Part shown: positions 36,587-45,710 of the stretch, one piece after another
Position numbering within the stretch: the stretch's first letter is position 1
Layout of the letters: each line of letters opens with the position of its first letter
Assembly: GCA_021779195.1 (NCBI GenBank)
Contig: JAJYBB010000009.1
Coordinates: 46,735-110,734, forward strand
Source of the DNA: Bacteroidota bacterium
GTDB lineage: Bacteria > Bacteroidota > Bacteroidia > Bacteroidales > Paludibacteraceae
Reading direction: 5' to 3'
DNA length: 64,000 nt
The notes under the pieces: model-generated
Databases searched by the model: none
What the model was told of the DNA's origin: nothing
What the model saw: the letters and a program-made list of their open reading frames with translations, nothing else
Translations under genes and position numbers: made by a program

Positions 36587-37801
36587 ATGCAATGCTTAAA
36601 AAACCCAATAAATGAAGTAAATGCACGTTCGAAACAAATGAATTTAGTTGTTATTGCCGACGATTTAACTGGTGCAGCCGAAATTGCAGGGGTTGGCTTA
36701 CGTTACGGGTTAGAGCTTGCTTTTGGAATTAATGATTTGCCGGATCGAAATGCTCAACTCACTGTTATTGCCACTAATAGTCGTTCGGAGACTGAAATAC
36801 AGGCAATTAAAACCCATCGACTTTTGACAGAAAAAATTCTTGAATCAAAGCCAGATGCCCTTATTTTTAGAAAATGTGACTCTGTTTTAAGAGGTCATAT
36901 CCTGGCTGAGTTTTTAACTACGATGGAAATTTATGCTAAAAATATAGCTTTATTGGAACCCGCTAACCCATCAATTAAAAGAATGATTCGAAACGGGAAT
37001 TATTTTATTGGCGAAAATCTTATTGAAAATACCGGGTTTGCTGATGATCCCGACTTTCCCGCACACTTTTCTACGGTTTTTAGTTTGCTATCAAAAAGAT
37101 GCAGCTTCCATTCAAGTGCTTTCACTATCCGGTCTGATTTTGAAACTGACTTTTCAAATAAAAGCATAATTATTCCAGACTGTTCCAATGTTGACGATAT
37201 GAAATCATTACTTTCTTGTTTTGATCATCATCGAATGCTCATTGGTGGAAGTTCTGCTTTTTTTGAACAATTTTTGAAGTATTTATATCCCGATTTGTTG
37301 ATTCAACGCATCAGGCCGTTTCATTTAAACAACCATTTTATACTTGTATCGGGAAGTACTTTTCCGGAAAGTAGAAAAATTATAAAAGTCTTGGAATCAA
37401 CAGGTTGTATAATTCTTTTTTTCCCGCCTGAATTTCTTTTATCTGAGATGAATGAAAATAAATTTCAAAATTGGATTTTGAGCCAGATTGAACGATTAAA
37501 CCATGAAAGCCGTATTTTCATTGGCATAGCTGACCAACCCATCTCCTTTGAAAATAGTGCCATTATTTTGAAACATCGATTGACGTTGGCTGTTCAACTA
37601 ATTCTTGAGAATTTTCTCCCTGAAAATTTATTGATTGAAGGAGGTGCTACAGCTTTTGATATTTTAAAACAAATGAACTGGTTGTCGTTGATACCTGAAT
37701 CTGAACTGTCTCAAGGGGTTATCAGCTTCCGTTTGGCTAAAGCAAATATTCGAATTGTAATAAAACCAGGAAGTTATTCCTGGTCTGATAATCTGTTTTG
37801 A
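36587..37801 (+). CDS. Four-carbon acid sugar kinase family (DUF1537) protein
   Basis: A 404-residue two-domain acid-sugar kinase. The N-terminal domain begins VVIADDLTGAAEIAG (about residues 21-35, the Asp-Asp active-site motif) and includes KCDSVLRGHILAEF near residues 101-114. The C-terminal nucleotide domain carries LIEGGATAFDIL near residues 352-363. These kinases phosphorylate D-threonate, D-erythronate or related acids at C4. It begins 2 bases after the PdxA-like gene, the pairing seen in known acid-sugar pathways. ATG 36638 (MNLVVIADD) is a good alternative start, removing 17 residues that show no family similarity. Confidence 0.88.
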   Translation: MQCLKNPINEVNARSKQMNLVVIADDLTGAAEIAGVGLRYGLELAFGINDLPDRNAQLTVIATNSRSETEIQAIKTHRLLTEKILESKPDALIFRKCDSVLRGHILAEFLTTMEIYAKNIALLEPANPSIKRMIRNGNYFIGENLIENTGFADDPDFPAHFSTVFSLLSKRCSFHSSAFTIRSDFETDFSNKSIIIPDCSNVDDMKSLLSCFDHHRMLIGGSSAFFEQFLKYLYPDLLIQRIRPFHLNNHFILVSGSTFPESRKIIKVLESTGCIILFFPPEFLLSEMNENKFQNWILSQIERLNHESRIFIGIADQPISFENSAIILKHRLTLAVQLILENFLPENLLIEGGATAFDILKQMNWLSLIPESELSQGVISFRLAKANIRIVIKPGSYSWSDNLF

Positions 37802-37840
37802 TAATTCTGATTGAAAGTTGAACGGAATTTTTTTTATCTT

Positions 37841-40800
37841 CTAAAGTTTTATTTCCACATATTTTATCCGTTGCCGGCGCCAAGTGTATACGATATGGAT
37901 CTTTCCATTCTGTCCCTGAATAATGCTGGGATATGAGTATTGCGAAACGGGCGAATCTTCGAGGGTCATCACCATTTTCCAGTTGATTCCGTCGTTCGAA
38001 ACAGCGACGTTGAGCGGTGTGCGAACGCCTTTTTTAGCTCCGGGAGGAGTGGCTACTGCGTTATAAACCAATACCTGACGACCGTCCTGAAGGGTTACGG
38101 CATCCGTTCCGGAATTATTATTGGGCAGGTCGGTCAACGTGAGCGGAGTCCAGGTTTCGCCCTTATCTGAACTCCATGAAGTTGCCAACCGTCCGTTCCG
38201 CGTGCGACAGAGAATTTGCAGCTTTCCATCTTTATAGGAAAGTATGCTCGGTTGAATTGCCTGAATCGGCGTTTTTTTCAAGTCGGTCATTCCTCCCAAG
38301 CCTTCAAGTGAGTAATCTTCCCCGGGAATCATATCCTGTGTTAAGACTGCTTTGTTGGCCGAAATCGGACCTACAATACGGGTTTCCCGTCCGTTTTTAT
38401 CCGCTATTTCGAAATGAACTTTCCATCCACCTGTTTCGGTACTCGATGGAGCAATAATTTTATCCCCGACCATAACCGGCTTGTTTTTTATCGGTCCAAG
38501 ATAGCCCTGAGGCAGCTGACTGGCTTTGCTCCATGTTTTACCGCCATTATTACTTATTTTCACATAACCTGTCCAGTCGGCAACATTTCTCCCAATCTTG
38601 TAAAATAGGTACAGCGGTCCGCCGGGCAGTTGGAACAGCACCGGATTGTAGCAGGCTTTGCGTTCGGTGGCGCTCAATATCCCGTCAGCAGCAAGCGCAG
38701 GTTTCGTCCACGTGTCGGAACCTTTTGCTTTACGGCAGACATAAATACACACATCGGGAGCTCCTTCGTGCGCTCCACCGAAAAAAGCGCTGACCAGATC
38801 GCTGTTGGGTGTTTCGGCAATGGTGGCGGAATGGCATTGCGGAAACGCCGCTTTTTCATACAAATATTGACTGGCAATAATGCCTTTCGGTTGCGGAATT
38901 TTCACATCGAACACATAATTTCCCGACCCGATATTTTGCATTTTTCCATTGGGGAAATGTACTTCAGCCGTAGTATTCACGGGAACAGAAACCTCCCAAT
39001 GCAGTTGCATAAGCGTTTTATTCCAGTTGCTGACCACTTTTCCGTAGGGAGTTATGTAGGACGCGTTCGCAGAGTCCAGATCGGGAATTGAAAAATCGGG
39101 TTTCAGAACGATGTGTTTGAAAGCCACTTCTTTTTCGTCCGATTGAATGCCGCCCAACTTTTCGTACGCCCAGGTAATGAGGTCGCCCAACAGCATTACA
39201 TGATTGCCGGAATTCATTTTCGGGCTGGCAGTATTGCCGTTCCAGAGTTCCCAAATGGTGGTAGCGCCATTGGCGGCCATGTATCCCCACGAAGGATATT
39301 TGGTGTTGGAAGCCAGTGCAAAAGCCACATCGCCGCGCCCCATTCGGGTGAGTTCGTGCATGAGCCACTGAATGCCGATCACGCCGCAGGTGATGTTCAG
39401 GTCGCCTGTACCGATTTGCGAAGTGGTATTGGCCGGAACGCATTTGTACAGCACATTTTTAGCCACGGTATCCTCGTATTGTTTCGGAACCATCCCAAAG
39501 GCAAGCGGCAAAAGATTGGCCGTGGCCGTATTGTTTCCGTAGAAAAGCGAATCAGGATGGAAGAATTTATCGTTAAATCCCTTTTTTATTTTCCGGGCTA
39601 ATGATTCAAATTCTCCGGCATCTTTATTCAACCCCTGAATGCGGGCAAAATGCGCCATTACATTCAGAATTTTGTAATAATAAGCCGAGGAAATAAGCGT
39701 TCCATTGGTGATACGTTTCGGGTCTTCGCTGTGAATCATTTTTGGATTTTCGGGAGGCATGCACCAGTCGCCGTATTCATCTTTCGTCATCAGAAAGTCC
39801 TTACTCAGGTAATTCTTTTCCATGTGCGCCATCCATTTTTTCAGAGCCGGATAATTCTGTTCGATAGGCTTTTTGTTGCCAAATTGCGTGTACATCATGT
39901 CGCACATAAACGGGAGCGTTGCAGGCCATGTTACATTGTCGGTGTAATAGGTCAGGTAAACGGGTGCCACATCGGGAATGCAACCGTCGTATCGTTGTGC
40001 ATCGCGGATGTCGTTGCTCCATTTGGCATACAGCAAATCGTTGTCGAACAGGAAACTCTCGCCCCAGCAACCCATCGCCCGGTCGCCCAGCCAGGGTTGG
40101 CGTTCGTCGCGTTGCGGACAATCCACCGGCATGCCTTTATAATTGTCGAGAATGCCCCACCAGGCATTTTTCAGCACCTGATTCAACACATCATTCGAGG
40201 TGGTCAATGTTCCCAAATGCTCCATTTGGTCGCTCACCACTTCGCCGCTGAAATCATTTGCCGAAGGCGTGTATTTCAGTCCGCTGATTTCCACATAACG
40301 GAAACCATGATAAACAAAAGCCGGTGCCCAGTTTTCGGATTTATCTCCTTTCAGAATATAAACATCAGTCTGACGGGCTGTGCGGAGGTTTTCGGTATAA
40401 AGTTCCCCGTTTTTTTGAAGCGTTTCGGCAAATCGCATTTTAATGGAATCGCCGGCATCACCGTGGACATTGATGCGCAGCCATCCCGCGATATTTTGCC
40501 CCAGGTCGAGAATGAATTTAGTGCCAAGCGGATGAATTGAGACCGGTTTGAGCCGGGCAACCACCCGCATTCCGGGCATCATTTGAGCGCGTAATTCTCC
40601 TCCCGGAAAGCGGACTCGTTCCGCATTTGTCCATTTCGAATCGTCAAATCCGGGTTTTGTCCATCCGGTGAGTTCTTTGCGGGCATCGTATTCTTCGCCG
40701 TTGTATTCGTTGTTGCTGCGGATAGGACCATCGGCAGTCAGTTTCCAGTTCTCTTTTGTAACGACATTTTCGGTGGTTCCGTCGGCATATTCCACGATCA

Positions 40801-41593
40801 GCGTCATGCGAACTTTGGGGTAACCATAGGTCGGGATTTTCCAGGGTTTCGATTTTTGGCGCATGTTGTAATACAGTCCGTTGCCTAATGCAATTCCGAC
40901 GGCATTTTCTCCTGTCCGGAGCAAGGAAGTAACGTCATAGGTATTGTACAGAACCGTTTTGTCGAAACCGGTTTGAGCAGGAGCCAGCACCCGATCGCCC
41001 ACACGTTGTCCGTTGAAAAATAATTCGTAGAGTCCGAGTCCACAGATGTGAACCGTAGCCCGTCGGATTTCTTTTTTCAGGGGAAATTCCTTGCGGACAT
41101 AACGTGCCGACAGGCGACTGTAATACGTTTCGCTGTCCCAGGGCATGGCTTTGTCCAATCCGATCCATTGAGCAGATTTCCAGTCGTTTTCTTCCAGCAA
41201 ACCCATGCTCCAGGATGCCGGTTGACTCCATTCGGATTCGCCTTTATTGGTCCAGACTTTTATTTTCCAGCAATATTGCGCGTTCGATTTCAGCTCTTTT
41301 CCGGCAAACGGAATCCAGAGCTGATGATCCGACGACACTTTTCCGCTATTCCAGATATCCGCCTCGTTTTGTTGCAGTTTTTCAGCCGTTGAAGCCACCA
41401 GAATTTCGTAAGCTTTCTGATGCACGTTGGTTTCGGTGGTCGCCTCTGTTTTCCAGCTGAAACGCGGTTGTGTGGCATCGATGCCCAACGGATTTTCCAT
41501 TCCTTCGATTCGCAGGGAAGTAACTGAAATGGTTGCATGAAGTGAACCCAAACTCAGCAAAATGCCAACCAACAGAAAATATTTGAATTTCAT
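37841..41593 (-). CDS. Alpha-L-rhamnosidase (GH78) fused to a BNR/sialidase-like propeller domain
   Basis: A 1250-residue two-enzyme-like fusion. A signal peptide (1-20, near LHA) is followed by GH78 N-terminal beta domains (about 25-420), and the (alpha/alpha)6 catalytic barrel containing DCPQRDERQPWLGD (491-504) and GATTIWELWNG (777-787), the usual acid and base regions. From about residue 905 a second domain begins: six-bladed BNR-type sequence with FFGGAHEGAPDVCIY near 937-951, NNGGKTWSKA and DKGETWTPL Asp-box-like repeats, and YTWRRQRIKYV at the end. The propeller's activity is unknown. The pair suggests attack on a rhamnose-bearing pectin side chain. No T9SS domain. Base composition is clearly richer in GC than the surroundings. 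Confidence 0.88.
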   Translation of the reverse strand: MKFKYFLLVGILLSLGSLHATISVTSLRIEGMENPLGIDATQPRFSWKTEATTETNVHQKAYEILVASTAEKLQQNEADIWNSGKVSSDHQLWIPFAGKELKSNAQYCWKIKVWTNKGESEWSQPASWSMGLLEENDWKSAQWIGLDKAMPWDSETYYSRLSARYVRKEFPLKKEIRRATVHICGLGLYELFFNGQRVGDRVLAPAQTGFDKTVLYNTYDVTSLLRTGENAVGIALGNGLYYNMRQKSKPWKIPTYGYPKVRMTLIVEYADGTTENVVTKENWKLTADGPIRSNNEYNGEEYDARKELTGWTKPGFDDSKWTNAERVRFPGGELRAQMMPGMRVVARLKPVSIHPLGTKFILDLGQNIAGWLRINVHGDAGDSIKMRFAETLQKNGELYTENLRTARQTDVYILKGDKSENWAPAFVYHGFRYVEISGLKYTPSANDFSGEVVSDQMEHLGTLTTSNDVLNQVLKNAWWGILDNYKGMPVDCPQRDERQPWLGDRAMGCWGESFLFDNDLLYAKWSNDIRDAQRYDGCIPDVAPVYLTYYTDNVTWPATLPFMCDMMYTQFGNKKPIEQNYPALKKWMAHMEKNYLSKDFLMTKDEYGDWCMPPENPKMIHSEDPKRITNGTLISSAYYYKILNVMAHFARIQGLNKDAGEFESLARKIKKGFNDKFFHPDSLFYGNNTATANLLPLAFGMVPKQYEDTVAKNVLYKCVPANTTSQIGTGDLNITCGVIGIQWLMHELTRMGRGDVAFALASNTKYPSWGYMAANGATTIWELWNGNTASPKMNSGNHVMLLGDLITWAYEKLGGIQSDEKEVAFKHIVLKPDFSIPDLDSANASYITPYGKVVSNWNKTLMQLHWEVSVPVNTTAEVHFPNGKMQNIGSGNYVFDVKIPQPKGIIASQYLYEKAAFPQCHSATIAETPNSDLVSAFFGGAHEGAPDVCIYVCRKAKGSDTWTKPALAADGILSATERKACYNPVLFQLPGGPLYLFYKIGRNVADWTGYVKISNNGGKTWSKASQLPQGYLGPIKNKPVMVGDKIIAPSSTETGGWKVHFEIADKNGRETRIVGPISANKAVLTQDMIPGEDYSLEGLGGMTDLKKTPIQAIQPSILSYKDGKLQILCRTRNGRLATSWSSDKGETWTPLTLTDLPNNNSGTDAVTLQDGRQVLVYNAVATPPGAKKGVRTPLNVAVSNDGINWKMVMTLEDSPVSQYSYPSIIQGQNGKIHIVYTWRRQRIKYVEIKL

Positions 41594-41596
41594 ATT

Positions 41597-43018
41597 TTAC
41601 TCTTTTATCAGATTTTTGATATAGTTTTTCGAGTTATCCACTGCAATCAGCACACGGTCGTTCCCCGATTCGTAAGCCACATCGGGAGCAAATTCCACTG
41701 TTTTATTCCCATCAAATTCGCCGATAAACTGAATTGTTCCATCCTGAGGATTAAACCAACAGCAGTTTTTCTTTGCACCGCTGATTTTGGATAAATCGAT
41801 GTGCATGGGACGCCCGCTGTAGTTATAAACCAGCAGATAATCGTTTCCGCGGGTGGCTATGGCACGATCGTAACGTTCGCCGTTTCGTCCGGCAATGATG
41901 CTTTGGTCGGGAACGCGTTCGAAAAACGGGAAGGACAGTATCAGCTCTTTCAGGTATTTCATTTGGTTGTAACCCGGATCGTTGAGACAATCGTACCAGT
42001 AGCGTTTGGCACCAAACGAACCCGAAACACCGGGTTTCATAAACTGCATGATGGAGTTATGCCCGTAGGTGTGCCCAAACGAACCTGCAAAAACCGACCA
42101 GTAAGCATAGCGACGCACATCGTTAGCCTGCCAGCGAGGTTGGTCGAAATCGTGAAGCCCCTGAGGAATATCTTCGTACGATGGTTCTCCGTCGAGTACC
42201 GGTTTCAGCGGAGTCAACGATTCGGCCTGTTCCACATAACGCCAGTTATCTTCTTCGGTGTTATCTTTTATTGTGTAATCGCCGTCGCCCATGCGTTGTC
42301 CGTAACGGCGATGCCCGCTCTGGAACATGTTAAAATCGAGCCACGAAGCATTGTTGAACCAGATTGCCGAGCAGGTTCTGCCCCGGGGATGAAAGGTCAT
42401 TAAATGATTTTTATCAATTGATTTAATGCTGGTAGCCAGCGCATTCCACACTTCCGGTTTTACATCGCCACGAATATCGCCCCCGATAATCCAGATAATA
42501 TTCGGAGCATCTTTGTAGCGTTCGGCTAAGAATTTTCCATAAGCTTGGGCTTCAGTCACATTCATTTTTCCTGCATGAACCAACCCACCCCAGATACAAA
42601 CCATACCGATATAGATGCCTCTTTTTTCAGCGGTTTTTATGATGAAATCCATGTGATCCCAATACCCATAAACCCCTTTTTTGTTGATATTTTTAAAATC
42701 AAATCCATCGGGCATCGACGATTGACCGTAATAATTATAGGTTGGGACGGCATTGACCGTTTGCACCTGAACCACATTAAATCCTTTTTTGCTGCACTGG
42801 TCAAGGTAAAAGTCAGCTTCGTCACGGTCGAGACGTTCGGGCAATAACCAACCAGTGTCGCCGAGCCAGAAAAATGGTTCTCCATTTTCGAATTGAAGAT
42901 AATGATGATTTGTGCAGACCATCAATTTACCGTTTTGCCAGGGAAGTTTGGCTTTATTTGACTGAGCCGATGCTACCATTGCAAGAAGCAGAAATGTGTT
43001 CAAAATAAGTCTTTTCAT
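41597..43018 (-). CDS. GH140-family glycoside hydrolase (apiosidase type, DUF4038)
   Basis: A 473-residue secreted enzyme with a signal peptide (1-18, ASAQ). The (beta/alpha)8 domain starts FFWLGDTGWLLPERLDRDEA (49-68). Candidate catalytic residues are Asp181 in IIGGDIRGD and Glu278 in VLDGEPSYED. Their spacing of 97 residues equals that between the residues I recall for the Bacteroides apiosidase BT1012 (Asp187 and Glu284). A small C-terminal beta domain follows (about 385-465). GH140 cleaves apiosyl linkages in rhamnogalacturonan-II. It lies 3 bases upstream of the GH78 fusion gene, so the two are cotranscribed. Confidence 0.82.
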   Translation of the reverse strand: MKRLILNTFLLLAMVASAQSNKAKLPWQNGKLMVCTNHHYLQFENGEPFFWLGDTGWLLPERLDRDEADFYLDQCSKKGFNVVQVQTVNAVPTYNYYGQSSMPDGFDFKNINKKGVYGYWDHMDFIIKTAEKRGIYIGMVCIWGGLVHAGKMNVTEAQAYGKFLAERYKDAPNIIWIIGGDIRGDVKPEVWNALATSIKSIDKNHLMTFHPRGRTCSAIWFNNASWLDFNMFQSGHRRYGQRMGDGDYTIKDNTEEDNWRYVEQAESLTPLKPVLDGEPSYEDIPQGLHDFDQPRWQANDVRRYAYWSVFAGSFGHTYGHNSIMQFMKPGVSGSFGAKRYWYDCLNDPGYNQMKYLKELILSFPFFERVPDQSIIAGRNGERYDRAIATRGNDYLLVYNYSGRPMHIDLSKISGAKKNCCWFNPQDGTIQFIGEFDGNKTVEFAPDVAYESGNDRVLIAVDNSKNYIKNLIKE

Positions 43019-43087
43019 TTGAATATGGTTTTTTCCAACGTTTTATATCAACAATTATATTTAAGAATGTTTAGATTATTCATTGTT

Positions 43088-43119
43088 ACGCACGAATCAA
43101 TTCCGATTGATTCGTGCGT
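43088..43119. repeat. Perfect inverted repeat between the TonB receptor and GH140 genes
   Basis: Thirteen-base arms (43088-43100 with 43107-43119) around a 6-base loop. It sits 50 bases past the TonB-receptor stop on the minus strand and 70 bases before the GH140 start. A terminator or attenuator is likely, though there is no T-run after the stem in that direction. It could also be a regulator site for the GH140-GH78 pair. Confidence 0.5.
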
Positions 43120-43168
43120 GATATCTTTCTGTAAGTTATTATTTTATATTAGTAACATAATTGATAAT

Positions 43169-45313
43169 CTATAATTTCCAGGTTACCGACAAATTAATTA
43201 TACGCCCTTCGATGGGTGCCCAAAATTGATGAAACTGAGGATTATCAATTGTTCCATCGAAAAGTTTTTCGTAATTGCTTTGACGAACATTAAGCAGATT
43301 TTCACCGTTCAACACGATAGAAAAATGCCCTGTTTTATACTGTACCATTGCAGCTAAAATATAATAAGCGGGTACATTATGATAATTTTGATCCACCTGT
43401 CCGGCGACCAATGAATTCTCAAGACCAAAGACCCAATGTTTATTCAATTCATATATATTTGTATTTGATAAATCATGCTTTGGTGTGCATATTGGTAACT
43501 GATTCGGTTGATACGTTTTATTAACATTGGTATAGACATAACTCAAATATATTTCCAATTCATCAATTTTAATGCGCGAGTAGGTTTGTGCTCCCCAGGT
43601 ATTTACGGGTTTATTGGCGTTATACAATACAATGGAAGCCTGGTTAGGTAAACTATCTATCGGTGAAGAAATTGACGAAACAAAAAAAGATTGGTTAATC
43701 GTTACGTTTGCATCTCCAACTTGTTTTTGATAATTAATATCTGCATTAATGCCTTGTGAATGTTCCGGTTTCAACCCATTGACCGAAGTTAAATGGTTTA
43801 AATCAACCTCAGGATCAAGGTAGTCAATCGGCGTCGGTGCTTTATAACCCAACCCGCCATTGATACGCGTGGTTATTTCATCACTGAACTTGTACATAAC
43901 TGATAATCGTGGTAGTGGAAACCACCCGTATTTACTCTGATAGTCTGCACGTAAACCACTTTCAATAGTTAATGCTTCAATCGGATTATAGGTGTTTTGC
44001 ACAAAAGCACCAATCGTTTGATAAGCATAACTGTCAATAGGGATTTGTGGCGATAAATTATTAAAATTATCACCGTTTACATTAATTCCAACAACCCAAT
44101 TCATATTTTTAAGCTGATGAAAATAAGATATTTCTGAAAAAAGAAGTGATTGAGAAGCGTTGAAATTATACCACTTGGTATTGATCGTTTGATCTAAATT
44201 ACTTCCACTTAATTTTACAGTCAAATTGCTGTTATCCGAAATATTATCCACGAATCTGGCTGATACACTGTTTCTGTTCGATAACATTTGCACGTGATAC
44301 AATGAATCATTCGGAGTAGAAAAATAGCGCATATCACCTCCGAGACGATTATCAAATGTACCTGAATAATCAATAGTCAACGTTGTTTTTGGAGAAAAAT
44401 AAAATTGTAATCTCGGATGAATAACGGTGCTGGCTATTTTCGATGCATCACTCAACCCATCATTGTTAATATCCGTAGCCTTTCGCCATGTTTGACCGGC
44501 AAACAACGTATAGCCAAAAGTTTTGTATCTTTTAGAAACAAATGTATTCAAGTTGGTTTCTCCCAACGAAGTTTCATTGACTGTTGCGCTAACATCTTGA
44601 TTCAAAGATGGATCTTTACTCACTAAATTAATAATACCTGCTATGGCATCTCCACCATAAAGAGTAGAACAAGAGCCTTTTATAATTTCAATTTGTTTTA
44701 GATCGAGGGGAGGCGTATCCATTAAACTAAAACTCCCAGAAAGACCTCCATAAAGTGGCATTCCGTCTTTCAACAACTGTGTATAGCGCCCGTTTAGTCC
44801 CTGAATGCGGGCAAAAGTATTGCCTGAAGAGGCACTTACCTGCTGCATTTGTATACCGGCAACATCACCCACAATACCTAAAAGGTTTCCGGGTGTAATG
44901 CCATTTTCTTCATTTATATCCTCTGTTCCAAGTACTTCTACCCGGGTAGGGATGCTTTCTATTCTGGAGTTTGTTCGAACCGATGTTACTGTAACTTCGT
45001 CAAGATCTTCAGTGGACGGATCTAGAAAAACAACTGTAGCCGGTTGAATCTGTGGAATATCAATTTTGACTTGTGCAGGCTCATAGCCTACATATTTTAT
45101 TTTCAACGAAATAGTTCCTGTTTTATCGGTTTGCACGTTGGCTAAACCGGTTGTATCTGTAGTTGCACCGTTGGTAGAGCCTTTTTCTAACACGGTGGCA
45201 CCAATCAATGCCTCTTTTGTATGACTGTCTTTCACAATAACCCGTACATAGTGTTGTGCTAAAACAGTATTGGCAAGTAATGTCAATAGCAATATAATAA
45301 ATTTGAATCTCAT
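43169..45313 (-). CDS. TonB-dependent outer membrane receptor without SusD partner
   Basis: A 714-residue TonB receptor with a signal peptide (1-19, LAQH). A carboxypeptidase-regulatory-like domain (VIVKDSHTKEALIGATVLEKG, only the core cited) precedes the DLDEVTVTSVRTNSRIESIP TonB-box and plug region near residues 105-125. GSCSTLYGGDAIAGIINLVS near residue 213 is the plug signature and the barrel ends NLSVTWKL. It is shorter than a SusC protein and resembles siderophore, cobalamin or small-ligand receptors. There is no SusD gene next to it. Sitting among rhamnogalacturonan enzymes, it may import a small product or metal complex; the ligand is unknown. Confidence 0.85.
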   Translation of the reverse strand: MRFKFIILLLTLLANTVLAQHYVRVIVKDSHTKEALIGATVLEKGSTNGATTDTTGLANVQTDKTGTISLKIKYVGYEPAQVKIDIPQIQPATVVFLDPSTEDLDEVTVTSVRTNSRIESIPTRVEVLGTEDINEENGITPGNLLGIVGDVAGIQMQQVSASSGNTFARIQGLNGRYTQLLKDGMPLYGGLSGSFSLMDTPPLDLKQIEIIKGSCSTLYGGDAIAGIINLVSKDPSLNQDVSATVNETSLGETNLNTFVSKRYKTFGYTLFAGQTWRKATDINNDGLSDASKIASTVIHPRLQFYFSPKTTLTIDYSGTFDNRLGGDMRYFSTPNDSLYHVQMLSNRNSVSARFVDNISDNSNLTVKLSGSNLDQTINTKWYNFNASQSLLFSEISYFHQLKNMNWVVGINVNGDNFNNLSPQIPIDSYAYQTIGAFVQNTYNPIEALTIESGLRADYQSKYGWFPLPRLSVMYKFSDEITTRINGGLGYKAPTPIDYLDPEVDLNHLTSVNGLKPEHSQGINADINYQKQVGDANVTINQSFFVSSISSPIDSLPNQASIVLYNANKPVNTWGAQTYSRIKIDELEIYLSYVYTNVNKTYQPNQLPICTPKHDLSNTNIYELNKHWVFGLENSLVAGQVDQNYHNVPAYYILAAMVQYKTGHFSIVLNGENLLNVRQSNYEKLFDGTIDNPQFHQFWAPIEGRIINLSVTWKL

Positions 45314-45385
45314 TTTTTGATTGATTTAGTTTTAAAAATTATAAATTGGGAGTTCCATTCGGAACAATAAAATCATTTCAAAAAA

Positions 45386-45694
45386 TCAAATAATCAAAAT
45401 ACGATTTTTCAGATAGAGCCTTTCAATAGAATATCGAAAATATAGGGGTATTGAAAATATAAAAAAAAGTACTATTGGTAAATAAATTGGTTTTAAAAAG
45501 GGAATTATTGCAAAAGTTAAATCGAAAATTACTTGATTAAAAATAGTTGTAGCTTGCGAATTATCGGGCAGAATATAATAATCGTACGCATCGCCAAACG
45601 TATTGGTGAAATATTTGGTGCTTATTTCAGATGCCGAAAGCATGAAAAAGATGCCAACAATAGCAATTATTATCCTTAAGGTAATTCCTTTCAT
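45386..45694 (-). CDS. Small hypothetical membrane protein
   Basis: A 102-residue protein with two clear hydrophobic segments (about 6-22 and 56-85) joined by a polar loop containing KYFTNTFGDAYDYY. The C-terminus is basic, so it would face the cytoplasm. No family was recognised. It lies 72 bases upstream of the TonB receptor and 16 bases downstream of the GH95 gene, all on the minus strand, so it is probably part of that transcription unit. It could be a partner of the receptor, but nothing in the sequence shows this. Confidence 0.6.
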   Translation of the reverse strand: MKGITLRIIIAIVGIFFMLSASEISTKYFTNTFGDAYDYYILPDNSQATTIFNQVIFDLTFAIIPFLKPIYLPIVLFFIFSIPLYFRYSIERLYLKNRILII

Positions 45695-45710
45695 TGCAAC
45701 ACAGCAATTT

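Noticed and set aside
38000..38880. Sialidase assignment for the C-terminal propeller of the rhamnosidase fusion
   Set aside because: Asp-box-like repeats alone do not show sialidase activity, and the rest of the locus concerns pectin side chains.
39650..40540. Long plus-strand frame of about 296 codons inside the rhamnosidase gene
   Set aside because: It lies antisense to the conserved GH78 catalytic domain, in GC-richer DNA where long antisense frames are expected, and the product matches no family.
41801..42403. Plus-strand frame of 200 codons within the GH140 gene
   Set aside because: Antisense shadow of a strongly conserved enzyme; no motif or start signal.
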